Below are positions 23,771 through 33,434 of a DNA stretch of 64,000 nt, piece by piece; position 1 is the first letter of the stretch, and every line of letters begins with the position of its first letter. The DNA comes from Clostridium niameyense (GTDB taxonomy: Bacteria; Bacillota; Clostridia; Clostridiales; Clostridiaceae), in assembly GCF_001243045.1 (NCBI RefSeq), contig NZ_LN849007.1:2198989-2262988 (forward strand). The letters run 5' to 3'. Below the pieces are notes generated by a model. It saw only the letters and a list, made by a program, of their open reading frames with translations, had not been told where the DNA came from and ran no database searches. Both the position numbers and the translations under genes were made by a program.

Positions 23771-24475
23771 TTAGCTACAAAATCTATGTTTACCTATTAC
23801 TTTTATTAGAGGTCTGGACCATATCCATTTACTTGTAGCTGTAACTGGATTAAAATAATATATAGCTCCATCTGAGGGATCCCATCCATTTAGTGCATCC
23901 CTAGCTGCATTTATAGAACTTTGTTCTAGATTCGCATTAATTTGACCATCTACTATAGCTGTAAAAGCACCTGGTTGATATATAACTCCTGCTATAGTAT
24001 TTGGAAATTTTGAATCTCTTGTTCTATTTAAAACTACAGCTCCTACAGCTACCTGTCCTTCATAAGGTTCTCCTCTAGCTTCACCATTTATAAGTCTTGC
24101 AAGTAACATTACATCCTGATTATTACTAGAATACTGCGGTGATGATGTAGAAGTAGATCCCACGTTTATTCCCAATGCAGCTAAAGTTCTATCTCCTATT
24201 ATGCCATCTACTTTCAATCCATTCTTTGCTTGAAAATTTCTTATAGCTGTATAGGTCCCATATCCGAAAATACCATCTACAGATCCATCATAATAACCCC
24301 ATGCTTTTAACTTTCTTTGGGCTTCTGTTATGGTACTTCCTCTATTTCCATAATAGTATGCCACAGCTTTAGCTGCATTTTCATAAGGTAATGTATAAAA
24401 TGTAGTACTTCCATAAGCTATCATTATAGCTAATAAATAAATTAAAGCTCTTTTAAAATATATATTTTTTTTCAT
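23771..24475 (-). CDS. sleB: Spore cortex-lytic enzyme SleB
   Basis: 234 residues from ATG 24475, behind GGGAGG; a longer frame upstream has no site. A signal peptide (ALIYLLAIMIAYGSTTFY) precedes a peptidoglycan-binding domain (EAQRKLKAWGYYDGSVDGIF, FQAKNGLKVDGIIG), a Ser-rich linker and the Hydrolase_2 catalytic domain (LLARLINGEARGEPYEGQ, AVGAVVLNRTRDSKFPNT, AIYYFNPVTATSKWIWSRP). SleB is a lytic transglycosylase active in cortex hydrolysis during germination. The usual ypeB partner does not follow; the next gene on the strand is the cysK operon. Confidence 0.93.
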   Translation of the reverse strand: MKKNIYFKRALIYLLAIMIAYGSTTFYTLPYENAAKAVAYYYGNRGSTITEAQRKLKAWGYYDGSVDGIFGYGTYTAIRNFQAKNGLKVDGIIGDRTLAALGINVGSTSTSSPQYSSNNQDVMLLARLINGEARGEPYEGQVAVGAVVLNRTRDSKFPNTIAGVIYQPGAFTAIVDGQINANLEQSSINAARDALNGWDPSDGAIYYFNPVTATSKWIWSRPLIKVIGKHRFCS

Positions 24476-24566
24476 TAGAAATCCTCCCAATAACCATATG
24501 ATTATCCAAGAATATTTTAATTTTAGTTTGCTCATAAATTCATAAAAAATACTAAGTAAAATTAAA

Positions 24567-24597
24567 AAAGGAAACATAACTCTATTATGTTTCCTTT
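24567..24597 (-). terminator. Terminator after the PRC-barrel gene
   Basis: AAAGGAAACATAA (24567-24579) pairs with TTATGTTTCCTTT (24585-24597) around a 5-base loop, followed by T-rich sequence on the minus strand. Confidence 0.85.
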
Positions 24598-24602
24598 AAA
24601 AT

Positions 24603-25220
24603 CTATTTTTTAGAAAAAATACTATAATTAATATTCTTATTTTCTATTATTACGGATAAATCTTTTAAGTTTAGATCACTTAAACTTTTATAAGATACTT
24701 TTAACTTTATACCATTGTTAATCATATCTAGGGAATCTACATTATCCCACATGATTAAAAAATCAGAAGGTTTTCTATTAAATAATTTTTCTAAAGAATT
24801 CACTATACTAATTTTCTTACCTAATAATAAACGTCCTGTATCTAAGGCTATTACCTTATATTCCCCTATCATTTCTCCTATTCTTAAATCATTTACTTTT
24901 ACTAAATTTTTACCCTCTTTATCTACAACTTGTTTATTTAAAATATCCTTTGATAAAAGATAAGAATACTTTTGTAATATTATATCCCTAGTACTTATCA
25001 CTCTTATTATTATCTTTCCTTCATTCTCGTAAAAAGATATATTCTTAAATTCATAATTATATATTTCCCCATTTTTTTTAAGTTTATATGCTATAGCTCT
25101 AGGATAATCATCTTCTGTAGTTACATATATATCTATTAATTTTCCTATATAATCACCATATTCATCATAAACTTTCTTATTTAGAACTTTAGTTAAGAAA
25201 AAACTTTGCAATTTTTTCAT
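24603..25220 (-). CDS. PRC-barrel domain protein
   Basis: 205 residues from ATG 25220 after GGAGG. Two PRC-barrel-like halves are visible: LTKVLNKKVYDEYGDYIGKL IDIYV-type N-terminal segment (about residues 6-85) and SKDILNKQVVDKEGKNLVKV with IGEYKVIALDTG (about 90-150). A basic C-terminal tail follows. PRC barrels are adaptor folds found alone, in RimM and next to MgtE-type magnesium transporters in clostridia; no transporter is adjacent here. The role is unknown. A 240-base leader with a hairpin and a small ORF precedes it. Confidence 0.75.
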   Translation of the reverse strand: MKKLQSFFLTKVLNKKVYDEYGDYIGKLIDIYVTTEDDYPRAIAYKLKKNGEIYNYEFKNISFYENEGKIIIRVISTRDIILQKYSYLLSKDILNKQVVDKEGKNLVKVNDLRIGEMIGEYKVIALDTGRLLLGKKISIVNSLEKLFNRKPSDFLIMWDNVDSLDMINNGIKLKVSYKSLSDLNLKDLSVIIENKNINYSIFSKK

Positions 25221-25274
25221 AAATGTTCCTCCTTCCATTATTCAGAGAAACATTTACATACTTAAAAAGTTAAA

Positions 25275-25382
25275 TTATAATTTATAAAATAACGGTGAAT
25301 TTAAAGCACAAATGTCTCCTTGAATAATATCTATTAAATTTTTTATTTTAATACACCTCCGACTAAGAGGACCATTATCCAT
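25275..25382 (-). CDS. Small ORF (35 aa) in the leader of the PRC-barrel gene
   Basis: A 35-codon frame starts at ATG 25382, six bases after GGTGGTGAG, and ends at 25275, about 55 bases before the PRC-barrel start. The peptide is basic in its first half (PLSRRCIKIKNLIDI) and has two Cys. The good ribosome binding site argues for translation; a leader peptide or a small independent protein are both possible. No family is recognised. Confidence 0.4.
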   Translation of the reverse strand: MDNGPLSRRCIKIKNLIDIIQGDICALNSPLFYKL

Positions 25383-25411
25383 TGAGTGCTCACCACCTTA
25401 ATTTAAAAATA

Positions 25412-25494
25412 AGTAGCAAAACTTTGCTACTCCTGTAAATAAACTTAATATATTCTTATATTTTTATTATATTTATAATTAGTGCATTTTGCAA
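25412..25494 (-). promoter_or_regulatory. Promoter and attenuator-like hairpin of the PRC-barrel leader
   Basis: TTGCAA (25494-25489) and TATAAT (25471-25466) are 17 bases apart on the minus strand. About 30 bases after the expected start, a 9-bp stem (AGTAGCAAA, 25412-25420, with 25423-25431) is followed by TTATTTTT, like an early terminator or 5' stabilising hairpin. The rest of the leader holds the small ORF. Confidence 0.6.
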
Positions 25495-25506
25495 CTAAAT
25501 TTATTT

Positions 25507-25535
25507 TTGATAATGAACTTATACATTTGTATAAT
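25507..25535 (+). promoter_or_regulatory. Promoter of the YgiQ-family gene
   Basis: TTGATA (25507-25512) and TATAAT (25530-25535) with 17-base spacing, divergent from the PRC-barrel promoter 13 bases away. Confidence 0.75.
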
Positions 25536-25581
25536 AATAGTATTGCACCATAATTTAAAATAGATAGGAGAATGAATAAGT

Positions 25582-27486
25582 TTGAATAAAAACAAATTTT
25601 TGCCTGTAAATAAAGATGATTTAAAAGAATTAAATATAGAGCAATTAGATTTTATAATAGTAACTGGAGATGCATATGTTGATCATCCATCTTTTGGAAC
25701 AGCTATTATAGGTAGAGTTCTAGAACGTGAAGGATTTTCCGTAGGTATTATAGCACAACCTGATTGGAATAACATAAATGAATTTAAAAAGTTAGGTAAA
25801 CCTAAGTTTGCTTTTCTTGTCAACTCCGGTAATATAGATTCAATGGTAAATCACTATACTGCTTCTAAAAAAAGAAGACATAGTGATTTATACTCACCTG
25901 GTGGAGAATTTGGCCATCGACCAGATAGAGCAGTTATTGTTTACTGTAATAAAATTAAAGAAGCCTATAAAGATACTCCTATAATAATAGGTGGTATAGA
26001 AGCCAGTCTTAGAAGATTTGCTCACTATGATTATTGGGACGACAAAGTAAGACGAAGCATTATTATGGATTCCAGTGCTGATCTATTGATTTACGGTATG
26101 GGAGAAAAGCCTATAGTCCAGGTAGCTAATCTTTTAAAATACGGAATGGATATTCATAAAATAAATGATGTTAGAGGAACAGTTTATGTAGCTAAAGATT
26201 TAGATAATCTAAAAAACTATAATCTTTGTCCTTCTTTTGAAGAAGTTTCTTCTAACAAAAAATCTTATGCTGAAAGCTATAAGGTTCAATATTATGAACA
26301 AGATTTTATAAGAGGATCAACCATAGTTCAAAAGCATAAAGATAGATATGTAATACAAAATCCGCCTCAAGAACCTATGACAGAAGAAGAAATGGATGCA
26401 GTATATGACCTTCCATTTGCTAAAACCTATCACCCCATGTATGAGAAAAAAGGAGGCATACCTGCCATCTCCGAAGTAAAATTTTCTATAACTAGTCATA
26501 GGGGTTGCTATGGTAGTTGTTCTTTTTGTGCCTTAACTTTTCATCAAGGAAGGGTAATTCAAAATAGAAGTTCTAAATCTATAATAAACGAAGCTAAAGA
26601 TATAACAAATTTTAAAGATTTTAAAGGATATATACATGATGTAGGTGGACCTACTGCTAATTTTAGACATAGAGCCTGTAAGGTACAAGAAACTCATGGA
26701 ACTTGTAAAAATAGACAATGCATATTTCCAACAGCCTGTAAAAACCTTATTATAGATCATAAAGAATATTTAAATTTACTTAGGGAAATACGAAAATTAC
26801 CTAGAGTAAAAAAAGTTTTTATACGTTCTGGTATTCGATTTGACTATTTAATTTATGATAAAAACGATGAATTCTTTAATGAATTGTGTAAACACCACAT
26901 AAGTGGTCAACTTAAAGTTGCTCCTGAGCATATAAGTAACAAGGTATTAAAATTAATGGGAAAACCTAATAGGCGAGTTTATGATAAATTTGTTAAAAAG
27001 TATTTTTCTATAAATAAAAAATTAAATAAAAAACAATTTTTAGTTCCTTACTTAATGTCCAGTCATCCCGGTAGTGATTTAAATGCAGCTATAGAACTTG
27101 CTGAATATATAAAAGAGATGGGATATACTCCAGAACAAGTACAAGATTTTTATCCAACTCCTGGTAGCTTATCTACAACTATGTACTATACAGGCATAAA
27201 TCCACTAACCTCTGAAAAAGTTTATGTACCTAAATCAGCAGAAGAAAAGAGTATGCAAAGAGCTTTACTTCAATTTTCTGTACCTAAAAATTATGATTTA
27301 GTAAAAAAAGCCTTAATTAAATCTCATAGGGAAGATTTAATTGGAAATGGACCTAACTGTCTAATCCCTTATAAAAAAACTAATATGAAGCCTTATGGAA
27401 AATCTTATGAAAGAATACGTACAAAGAATAAGGAAAAACCTAATAACAAATCTTATGGGAAAAAAAGATTTAAAAATAAAAATTAA
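25582..27486 (+). CDS. YgiQ family radical SAM protein (UPF0313)
   Basis: 634 residues, starting at TTG 25582 eleven bases after TAGGAG. The radical SAM cluster motif is [20 protein letters not shown] (C-X3-C-X2-C), preceded by a B12-binding-like N-terminal segment ([38 protein letters not shown]). The C-terminal Lys/Asn-rich tail (from about residue 600) is low complexity. The reaction of this widespread family is not established. Monocistronic, ending in a strong terminator. Confidence 0.92.
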   Translation: MNKNKFLPVNKDDLKELNIEQLDFIIVTGDAYVDHPSFGTAIIGRVLEREGFSVGIIAQPDWNNINEFKKLGKPKFAFLVNSGNIDSMVNHYTASKKRRHSDLYSPGGEFGHRPDRAVIVYCNKIKEAYKDTPIIIGGIEASLRRFAHYDYWDDKVRRSIIMDSSADLLIYGMGEKPIVQVANLLKYGMDIHKINDVRGTVYVAKDLDNLKNYNLCPSFEEVSSNKKSYAESYKVQYYEQDFIRGSTIVQKHKDRYVIQNPPQEPMTEEEMDAVYDLPFAKTYHPMYEKKGGIPAISEVKFSITSHRGCYGSCSFCALTFHQGRVIQNRSSKSIINEAKDITNFKDFKGYIHDVGGPTANFRHRACKVQETHGTCKNRQCIFPTACKNLIIDHKEYLNLLREIRKLPRVKKVFIRSGIRFDYLIYDKNDEFFNELCKHHISGQLKVAPEHISNKVLKLMGKPNRRVYDKFVKKYFSINKKLNKKQFLVPYLMSSHPGSDLNAAIELAEYIKEMGYTPEQVQDFYPTPGSLSTTMYYTGINPLTSEKVYVPKSAEEKSMQRALLQFSVPKNYDLVKKALIKSHREDLIGNGPNCLIPYKKTNMKPYGKSYERIRTKNKEKPNNKSYGKKRFKNKN

Positions 27487-27526
27487 AATTAGGCATGTAA
27501 TACATAAAGTATTGCATGCCTAATTT
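27486..27526. terminator. Bidirectional terminator between ygiQ-like gene and membrane protein gene
   Basis: An 18-bp arm (27486-27503) pairs with 27509-27526, one mismatch, 5-base loop, then T-rich sequence on the plus strand. The right arm overlaps the last codons of the convergent membrane protein gene. Confidence 0.88.
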
Positions 27527-28167
27527 GTTTTTCGTAGTTTGCTTAGAGAATAATAAATAGTATATATCCAGATTAGATTTCCAACTACTCCTGGTGGCAT
27601 TTTTGTGATTTTAAATAAGTATACTAATATTTCTATTATATTTACTATACTACTTATAAATATTAAATATAATATATTCCTATTTATTTGTTTTTTACCC
27701 GTATTTAAAAAAGCTAAAAATAAAAATATTAGGTTAATAATTATAAAATAAAAATATATATTAAAAGGTGTTAATATATTCATTACATAAACATTATTAC
27801 TTATATCTATATTTATAGGATATCTCATAACTAGTAATAAATACATTAACGAAAATAACACTATAATAAAATACATATAATTTAAATTAAATTTATTATT
27901 CCTTATACATATGTAAAAACATAACAATACTCCTACAGGCATAGCAATAAAATCTATAAAATAAAAGTATTTAAATATATATAAATACTTTATATTACTT
28001 AATAGAAGTAAGCTTATTATCCCAATAAACTTAAATATTAAAAGTAAATATAAAACTGTAGAAATCAACTTCATTTTATAAGGTAATACATTTTTATTTT
28101 TTAATCCCTGAAATAATATAAAAAATATACAAAATATACAAAGTATATAAATATAAAATTCAGCCAT
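27520..28167 (-). CDS. Unknown polytopic membrane protein
   Basis: 215 residues, extremely rich in Ile, Leu, Tyr and Phe, with about seven hydrophobic segments (for example YIYILCIFCIFFILF, VLYLLLIFKFIGIISLLLL, IYFYFIIINLIFLFLAFL) and short charged loops. No conserved motif is recognised. The layout resembles the 7TM histidine-kinase sensor type but no kinase follows. Weak site before the ATG at 28167. Preceded by the lipid kinase gene 68 bases away; possibly co-transcribed. Confidence 0.7.
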   Translation of the reverse strand: MAEFYIYILCIFCIFFILFQGLKNKNVLPYKMKLISTVLYLLLIFKFIGIISLLLLSNIKYLYIFKYFYFIDFIAMPVGVLLCFYICIRNNKFNLNYMYFIIVLFSLMYLLLVMRYPINIDISNNVYVMNILTPFNIYFYFIIINLIFLFLAFLNTGKKQINRNILYLIFISSIVNIIEILVYLFKITKMPPGVVGNLIWIYTIYYSLSKLRKTN

Positions 28168-28235
28168 AATTCATCTCCAAAATTAGTACTATTACTTATA
28201 TTTATTTACTTTAACTTTAAACTATTCCTAAATTT

Positions 28236-29120
28236 TTAATGTTTTACCCCTAAAATTTCAATTCCACCTTCTTCACATTCTATAGTTAGTGGAAAATCTG
28301 GACCTCTCTCGCCATCTATATCTGTGACTATGCTCTCATTACACTCTACATCTATTCTATTAGTTTTAAAATATATTATAGATTTTACACCTTCTAGATG
28401 TTCCCCTCTTATCATTTTAATAAATAATCCTATCATTTCTTTTATCATACATGCCTTTACTATTATTACATCTAATAATCCATCATCTGCCTTAGATTTA
28501 TAGGCCATATTTAAGTTTCCCGCTGTTTGTCCATTAAAGACTAACATTAGATACATATCTCCATCAAACTGAATTTCTTTAGAATTTACTTTAATTTTTA
28601 ATTTTCTAAAATTAGGCAATTGTTCTATTCCCTTTATATAATATGCTAATTTACCCATGGTGTTTTTTAGATTTATATCTGTTTTTTGAGATACATCAGT
28701 AAAAAGCCCTGTACTTGCTACGTTTACAAAATATTTATCATTTATTTTTCCTATATCTAACTTTTTAGGCGTACTATTTAATATTTGTTCACATGCCTTT
28801 TCTATATCTAATGGTATACCTATAAATTTAGCAAAATCATTTGCTGTTCCTACAGGTAATATTGATATAGGAATTTCTACACCTAATTTTTTCATATTAT
28901 TTACTACATTATCTACAGTACCATCTCCACCAGCAATTAGTACATATTTATAGCTTTTATCTATATCATTAAAAGCTTCTTCTAGATTACAGTTTAAGTC
29001 TATTCTATAAGGCACTACTTCATATCCATATTTCTGGTGAATCTTTATAACCGTGTCTATATCAGATATTATAGTTTTTTCTCCTGAATATGGGTTATAA
29101 ATAAATTTTACCTTATCCAT
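28236..29120 (-). CDS. Diacylglycerol kinase family lipid kinase (YegS/DgkB type)
   Basis: 294 residues from ATG 29120, eight bases after GAGGAG; an in-frame TTG lies six bases earlier. The kinase motif VLIAGGDGTVDNVVNNMK is present at about residues 60-77, with ILPVGTANDFAKFIGIP (substrate loop) and a C-terminal GGIEIL. Such enzymes phosphorylate diacylglycerol or related lipids for phospholipid recycling. Next genes in the region (pssA, plsC) also concern lipids. Confidence 0.9.
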   Translation of the reverse strand: MDKVKFIYNPYSGEKTIISDIDTVIKIHQKYGYEVVPYRIDLNCNLEEAFNDIDKSYKYVLIAGGDGTVDNVVNNMKKLGVEIPISILPVGTANDFAKFIGIPLDIEKACEQILNSTPKKLDIGKINDKYFVNVASTGLFTDVSQKTDINLKNTMGKLAYYIKGIEQLPNFRKLKIKVNSKEIQFDGDMYLMLVFNGQTAGNLNMAYKSKADDGLLDVIIVKACMIKEMIGLFIKMIRGEHLEGVKSIIYFKTNRIDVECNESIVTDIDGERGPDFPLTIECEEGGIEILGVKH

Positions 29121-29184
29121 TTTCAATCTCCTCTTATAGATTTTTTAAATTATAACCATTTAATTATATCATTATATATAGTAA

Positions 29185-29217
29185 ATCCACAAGATTATAG
29201 CATAAAATCCTGTGGAT
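29185..29217 (-). terminator. Hairpin after the CBS-domain gene
   Basis: ATCCACA (29185-29191) pairs with TGTGGAT (29211-29217), and a further GATT/AATC pair lies inside the loop. Located 10 bases after the CBS gene stop on the minus strand. Confidence 0.7.
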
Positions 29218-29227
29218 ATTGGAATTA

Positions 29228-29647
29228 TTAATTATTTTGTTCAGAAATATCACTTAAAGCTTCTTGAGCTTCGTGGCTACAATTAGGATCTACAGCTATA
29301 TCCCCTAATGCAACTATACCTGATATTTTACCATTATCTTCAACAGGTAATCTTCTTATTTGTCTTTCACTCATTATTCTTGCCGCATCCTGTATATCCA
29401 TATCTGTATTGGCTACTACTGGATTTGATGTCATTATATCTGAAACTTTTAAATTAGCACTATTTTTCCCAGTAGCTACTGCTCTTAATGCTATATCCCT
29501 ATCTGTAATTATTCCAATAACTTTTTCACCATTACACACAGGTACAGATCCTACATTATATTTGGACATAAGTTCTGCTGCATTTTGTACTGTATCTTCT
29601 CTATTTAGTGTAGCAACATCTTTACTCATAACTTCATCTATGTTCAT
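29228..29647 (-). CDS. Two-CBS-domain protein
   Basis: 139 residues made of a Bateman pair: MSKDVATLNREDTVQNAAEL with VIGIITDRDIALRAVA, then IMTSNPVVANTDMDIQDAAR with ISGIVALGDIAVD. This stand-alone CBS type is common in clostridia and usually binds adenine nucleotides; some homologues carry stress or developmental functions. Start at 29647 after GGAGGTGTT. Its promoter region is shared with the divergent pssA gene and contains a 10-bp inverted repeat (29679-29688/29729-29738). Confidence 0.92.
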   Translation of the reverse strand: MNIDEVMSKDVATLNREDTVQNAAELMSKYNVGSVPVCNGEKVIGIITDRDIALRAVATGKNSANLKVSDIMTSNPVVANTDMDIQDAARIMSERQIRRLPVEDNGKISGIVALGDIAVDPNCSHEAQEALSDISEQNN

Positions 29648-29851
29648 AATAACACCTCCAAAATTATTTTAACCATAAACACTTATTTTTATTTTAAAAT
29701 TTACTATAATAAGTAGTATAGTGTTTACAAATAAGTGTCATTTTACTTTTTTCCCCTTAAAGTTATTGTAAAAATGTTGTATAATGATATATAATTTAAT
29801 TTGTAAAATTATTATAGAATTTATATATATTTTTTTAGGAGTGATAATATA

Positions 29852-30373
29852 ATGGCAAAAATAGCTAAGAGTGCCGTACCAAATGCATTTACATTGGGAA
29901 ATTTAGGTTGTGGAGTTATGTCTTTAATGATGACCTTTCAGGATAATTATAAATGGGCTGCTTTATTTATATTATTGGCAGGTTTAATGGATAGATATGA
30001 TGGAAGAGTTGCTAGATTTTTAAAAGTTGATAGTGACTTAGGCAAGGAATTAGATTCTCTTGCAGATTTAGTTTCTTTCGGTGTTGCACCTTCTATATTA
30101 ATATTTCATGCTTATAATTTCGTAAATTTAGGTATACTTGGATACATACTTGTTCTTGTATTCCCTATATCTGGAGCTTACAGGTTAGCTCGATATAATA
30201 CTACTGATTTTGATGGTGTCTTTTATGGAATACCAATAACATTAGCTGGTATGTTCATGGCTTTCTATTCTTTAATAACAATGAATAGAATCACTAATCA
30301 ACAACTTACTATAATATTACTTATAGCATTATCCTATTTAATGGTAAGTCGTATAAGATTAAAGAAATTCTAA
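29852..30373 (+). CDS. pssA: CDP-diacylglycerol-serine O-phosphatidyltransferase
   Basis: 173 residues with the CDP-alcohol phosphatidyltransferase motif in MDRYDGRVARFLKVDSDLGK and the following ELDSLADLV (D-X2-DG-X2-AR-X8-G-X3-D-X3-D). Membrane segments surround it. PssA makes phosphatidylserine for phosphatidylethanolamine synthesis. The short length is normal for Gram-positive type II PssA. ATG at 29852 after TAGGAGTG. No psd follows; a strong convergent terminator does. Confidence 0.93.
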   Translation: MAKIAKSAVPNAFTLGNLGCGVMSLMMTFQDNYKWAALFILLAGLMDRYDGRVARFLKVDSDLGKELDSLADLVSFGVAPSILIFHAYNFVNLGILGYILVLVFPISGAYRLARYNTTDFDGVFYGIPITLAGMFMAFYSLITMNRITNQQLTIILLIALSYLMVSRIRLKKF

Positions 30374-30380
30374 TAAGTTA

Positions 30381-30438
30381 TAAAAAATAAAACACGGGAA
30401 AATCTAATTTAAAAGATTTTCCCGTGTTTTATTTTTTA
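30381..30438. terminator. Bidirectional terminator between pssA and the antiporter gene
   Basis: A 24-25-bp near-perfect stem with A-run and T-run arms (ACACGGGAAAATCT core) and a 9-base loop lies between the convergent genes. Confidence 0.93.
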
Positions 30439-30439
30439 T

Positions 30440-31483
30440 TTATGCCACATAGTAATAAGCAAAGGTTATTATTAAATAGGTTGCAATCAATATAGCTCCT
30501 TCGAACCAATAAGTTTTTCCATCTTGGAATACAAAAAAAGACATCCCTGCTGCTATTATAGTTATAATAATTTGAAAACTACTAAATAAAAACGTCATAC
30601 TTAGTCCACAAAAATAAGAAAATATAATCAATATAGGGGTAACAAATAAGAAAATTTGTATACTTGAACCTATTGCTATCTCTAAACTTAAATTTATTTT
30701 ATTTTTAGCTGCACACAATATAGCTGATACATTTTCTCCTATATTACCTAGTATAGGTATAAACATTATCCCTATAAATTCTTGAGATATGTTATAACAC
30801 TTAACTACTTCTTTTATATTTAAAATAAGCTTCTCACTGATAAAATAAAGAATTATAGAAATCAAAATTATATTTATGAATAATTTAAAAAATTGCTTGT
30901 CTTTCTTAATCATTTTTTGCTCTCCCAATTCACTTACCACAAAAAGATTACTATGGGTATATAATGAGAAGATCAGTCCCAGTATATATATAAAAATGAA
31001 TATTATAGCAATTTTTACACTCAAAGTACTTATTAAATTTGGAGAAATTTTACCTTTATGCATATTTAAAGCTGCAACTATTATCATTGTAGATAATGCT
31101 ATAAACAACATACTAAAATTAGTTCTTGCTACTATTTTATTAAAGCTTTGCTCTTTATATTTTACTCCACCTACAAATATAGATATTCCTAAAACTAATA
31201 ATATATTACTTATTATAGATCCAATAAGAGCTGCCTTTGCCATAGAAAGCATCCCACACTTAATAGACCAAAGTCCCATTGTTAATTCAGGCATATTACC
31301 TATAGCTGCTGCTAAAAGTCCCCCTTTTTTTTCTCCTATATATTCTGATATGGTGGATGTGAGTTCCCCCAATATTACAGCTACTGGAATTACAGCTAAA
31401 GAATACATTATAGTATTTAATAAACTATTAGAAGTACTAAATATTATTAAAATCATACAAAATACTATATATATTTTTTTCAT
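30440..31483 (-). CDS. Ca2+/H+ antiporter, CaCA family (Cax type)
   Basis: 347 residues, about 11 membrane segments, with the two alpha repeats carrying the cation-binding motifs AAAIGNMPELTMGLWS and PILGNIGENVSAILCAA. The acidic loop of Cax proteins is replaced by a short Lys-rich loop (GEQKMIKKDKQF). Predicted to export Ca2+ in exchange for protons. The ATG at 31483 has AAGGAGAT upstream; monocistronic. Confidence 0.9.
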   Translation of the reverse strand: MKKIYIVFCMILIIFSTSNSLLNTIMYSLAVIPVAVILGELTSTISEYIGEKKGGLLAAAIGNMPELTMGLWSIKCGMLSMAKAALIGSIISNILLVLGISIFVGGVKYKEQSFNKIVARTNFSMLFIALSTMIIVAALNMHKGKISPNLISTLSVKIAIIFIFIYILGLIFSLYTHSNLFVVSELGEQKMIKKDKQFFKLFINIILISIILYFISEKLILNIKEVVKCYNISQEFIGIMFIPILGNIGENVSAILCAAKNKINLSLEIAIGSSIQIFLFVTPILIIFSYFCGLSMTFLFSSFQIIITIIAAGMSFFVFQDGKTYWFEGAILIATYLIITFAYYYVA

Positions 31484-31606
31484 ATTAATCTCCTTTGTAA
31501 CATCTTTTTAGTTTATCCCTTTTGAGTTAATATCTCATCTTTCCCTTAATATCTTATTCTAGGTACTACTAATTGTTACAACAGCCCTATTTTATAAAAT
31601 AATAAA

Positions 31607-31655
31607 AATAAAATGCGCAAAATCTTTATAAATAAAGAATTCTACGCATTTTATT
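31607..31655 (-). terminator. Terminator after the nucleoside kinase gene
   Basis: AATAAAATGCG (31607-31617) pairs with CGCATTTTATT (31645-31655), with an inner AATCTTTAT/ATAAAGAATT pairing. It is followed by T-rich sequence on the minus strand. Confidence 0.8.
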
Positions 31656-31666
31656 ATATAAATTTG

Positions 31667-33319
31667 CTAATGGAAACAGCTCTCCCCTATAAATTCTCTT
31701 AATATGGAATTTTCAGGAGTTAGATTTTTATCTATTTCTTTAAAAAAATTTAAAAAACTCTTTAATCTTATTGCTTCATAATATACTGTACTACTTTTAT
31801 CTACCTTATTTAATTCTGATAAAGCATATTTTTTTAATACACATAATTCATATACCAAAGTAGAATTAAACATTATATCTGCATTTTCCTGAAATACAAA
31901 TATATTTTTTTCTTCTCCTTTTTTTATGGATGGCCACATTTTTAATGTTTCCTCCACAGCATATCCTCTAAATAAATAATCTCTAACTATTCTTCTAATA
32001 ATTCTAACATCGGTAGTAGATATTGTGTTATGATTATCTAAATTTAATTGAGTTAAAGCACTTATATATACTTTAAATTTATTATCATTTGATATATCTT
32101 TAGTTAATATAGGATTTAATCCATGTATGCCTTCTATAATTAATATTCCTCTTTCAGGTAATTTAACTTTTTTATCTTTCCATTCTCTTTTTCCTGTTTT
32201 AAAATTAAAAGTTGGAAGCTCTACTTCTTTACCTTCTAACATATCCTTTAAATTATTATTAAATAATTGTAGATCTAAAGCATTAATGCTTTCAAAATCA
32301 TAGTTTCCTTTTTCATCTTTAGGAGTATACTCCCTATTTACAAAATAATTATCTAATGATATTGAAAACGGAATAAGCCCATTAACTCTTAATTGAATAC
32401 CTAACCTTTTCGAAAATGTAGTTTTTCCTGAAGAAGTAGGTCCTGATATTAGCACTACTTTAACTTTTTCTTTTTCTTTTATTTTATCAGCTATATTTGC
32501 TATTTTTTTCTCATGTAAAGCCTCCGATACCCTAACTATATCTATAATTTCGTTATTATCTACTTTATCATTTAAAGCACCTACATCAGGTACATCTAGT
32601 ATATCTCCCCACTTCTCTGTTTCTCTAAATATTTTAAATAACTTTGGATAATTAATAAATTTAGGTATATTAAAGATATCTTTCTCCGTAGGATATCTTA
32701 ATATAAATCCTGAATCATAATAAATAAGATCAAACTTATTTATTACACCTGTAGAATATGCCATGGCACCATAAAAATAATCATATCTTTCCCCTAATTT
32801 ATATAATTTAACTTTCTTAAATGGCATTTGTTTTAAAAGTCTAACCTTATCAATCATACCATAATTTTCAAATATTTTTATAGCTTTTGACTTTTCCATA
32901 TAAATTTTTTCTATTTTTAAATCTTTTTCTATTATTTCTAACATTTTATTTTTTATTTTTATTATATCTTGTTTTGTTAACTGTGATGATTTGTGAATTT
33001 CCCCAAATAATCCCTTACCAAAAGAGTGTTCCATAATAATCTTGGCATCTTTATATAAATCTAAAGTAGACTTTACTAAAATAAATCTTAAAGTTCTTAT
33101 ATAAGTTCTAAGACCAATATCTTCCCTTATATCAATAATCTTAAAAATTCCACTTTTATTTATCTTAGAATTAAGTTCATAATATTCATCATCTATTTTA
33201 GCTAATGTTATTGGTATAAAACCTTTTAAATTATACTTTTTTATTACATCATACAAAGTACATTCCTCGGAAACGTATATATCTTTATTATTGGGTAATG
33301 TTAACCTAAATTCTTTCAT
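31667..33319 (-). CDS. TGS-domain / uridine kinase-like nucleoside kinase
   Basis: 550 residues from ATG 33319 after AAGGGAGATG. A much longer reading frame upstream would overlap the divergent DUF421 gene and has no site. The N-terminus has a TGS-like region, and an alanyl/threonyl-tRNA-synthetase-type second domain (FGKGLFGEIH and YDYFYGAMAYSTGV) follows. The C-terminal half is a P-loop phosphoribulokinase/uridine kinase domain (VVLISGPTSSGKTTFSKRLG, SLDNYFVNREYTPKD, ILIIEGIHGLNP). Widespread in Firmicutes; probably phosphorylates a nucleoside. Confidence 0.88.
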   Translation of the reverse strand: MKEFRLTLPNNKDIYVSEECTLYDVIKKYNLKGFIPITLAKIDDEYYELNSKINKSGIFKIIDIREDIGLRTYIRTLRFILVKSTLDLYKDAKIIMEHSFGKGLFGEIHKSSQLTKQDIIKIKNKMLEIIEKDLKIEKIYMEKSKAIKIFENYGMIDKVRLLKQMPFKKVKLYKLGERYDYFYGAMAYSTGVINKFDLIYYDSGFILRYPTEKDIFNIPKFINYPKLFKIFRETEKWGDILDVPDVGALNDKVDNNEIIDIVRVSEALHEKKIANIADKIKEKEKVKVVLISGPTSSGKTTFSKRLGIQLRVNGLIPFSISLDNYFVNREYTPKDEKGNYDFESINALDLQLFNNNLKDMLEGKEVELPTFNFKTGKREWKDKKVKLPERGILIIEGIHGLNPILTKDISNDNKFKVYISALTQLNLDNHNTISTTDVRIIRRIVRDYLFRGYAVEETLKMWPSIKKGEEKNIFVFQENADIMFNSTLVYELCVLKKYALSELNKVDKSSTVYYEAIRLKSFLNFFKEIDKNLTPENSILREFIGESCFH

Positions 33320-33434
33320 ATATTCATCTCCCTTATTACTATTAATACCATTATACTTTATAAAATATAATTTTCTACTTATACTCATATTTTTATTAAA
33401 ATTTGTCACAATATATTTATAAGGAGGATTGTAT

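Noticed and set aside
23771-24577. sleB start at 24577
   Set aside because: The extra 34 residues precede a good GGGAGG and the true signal peptide; they would also run through the terminator of the upstream gene.
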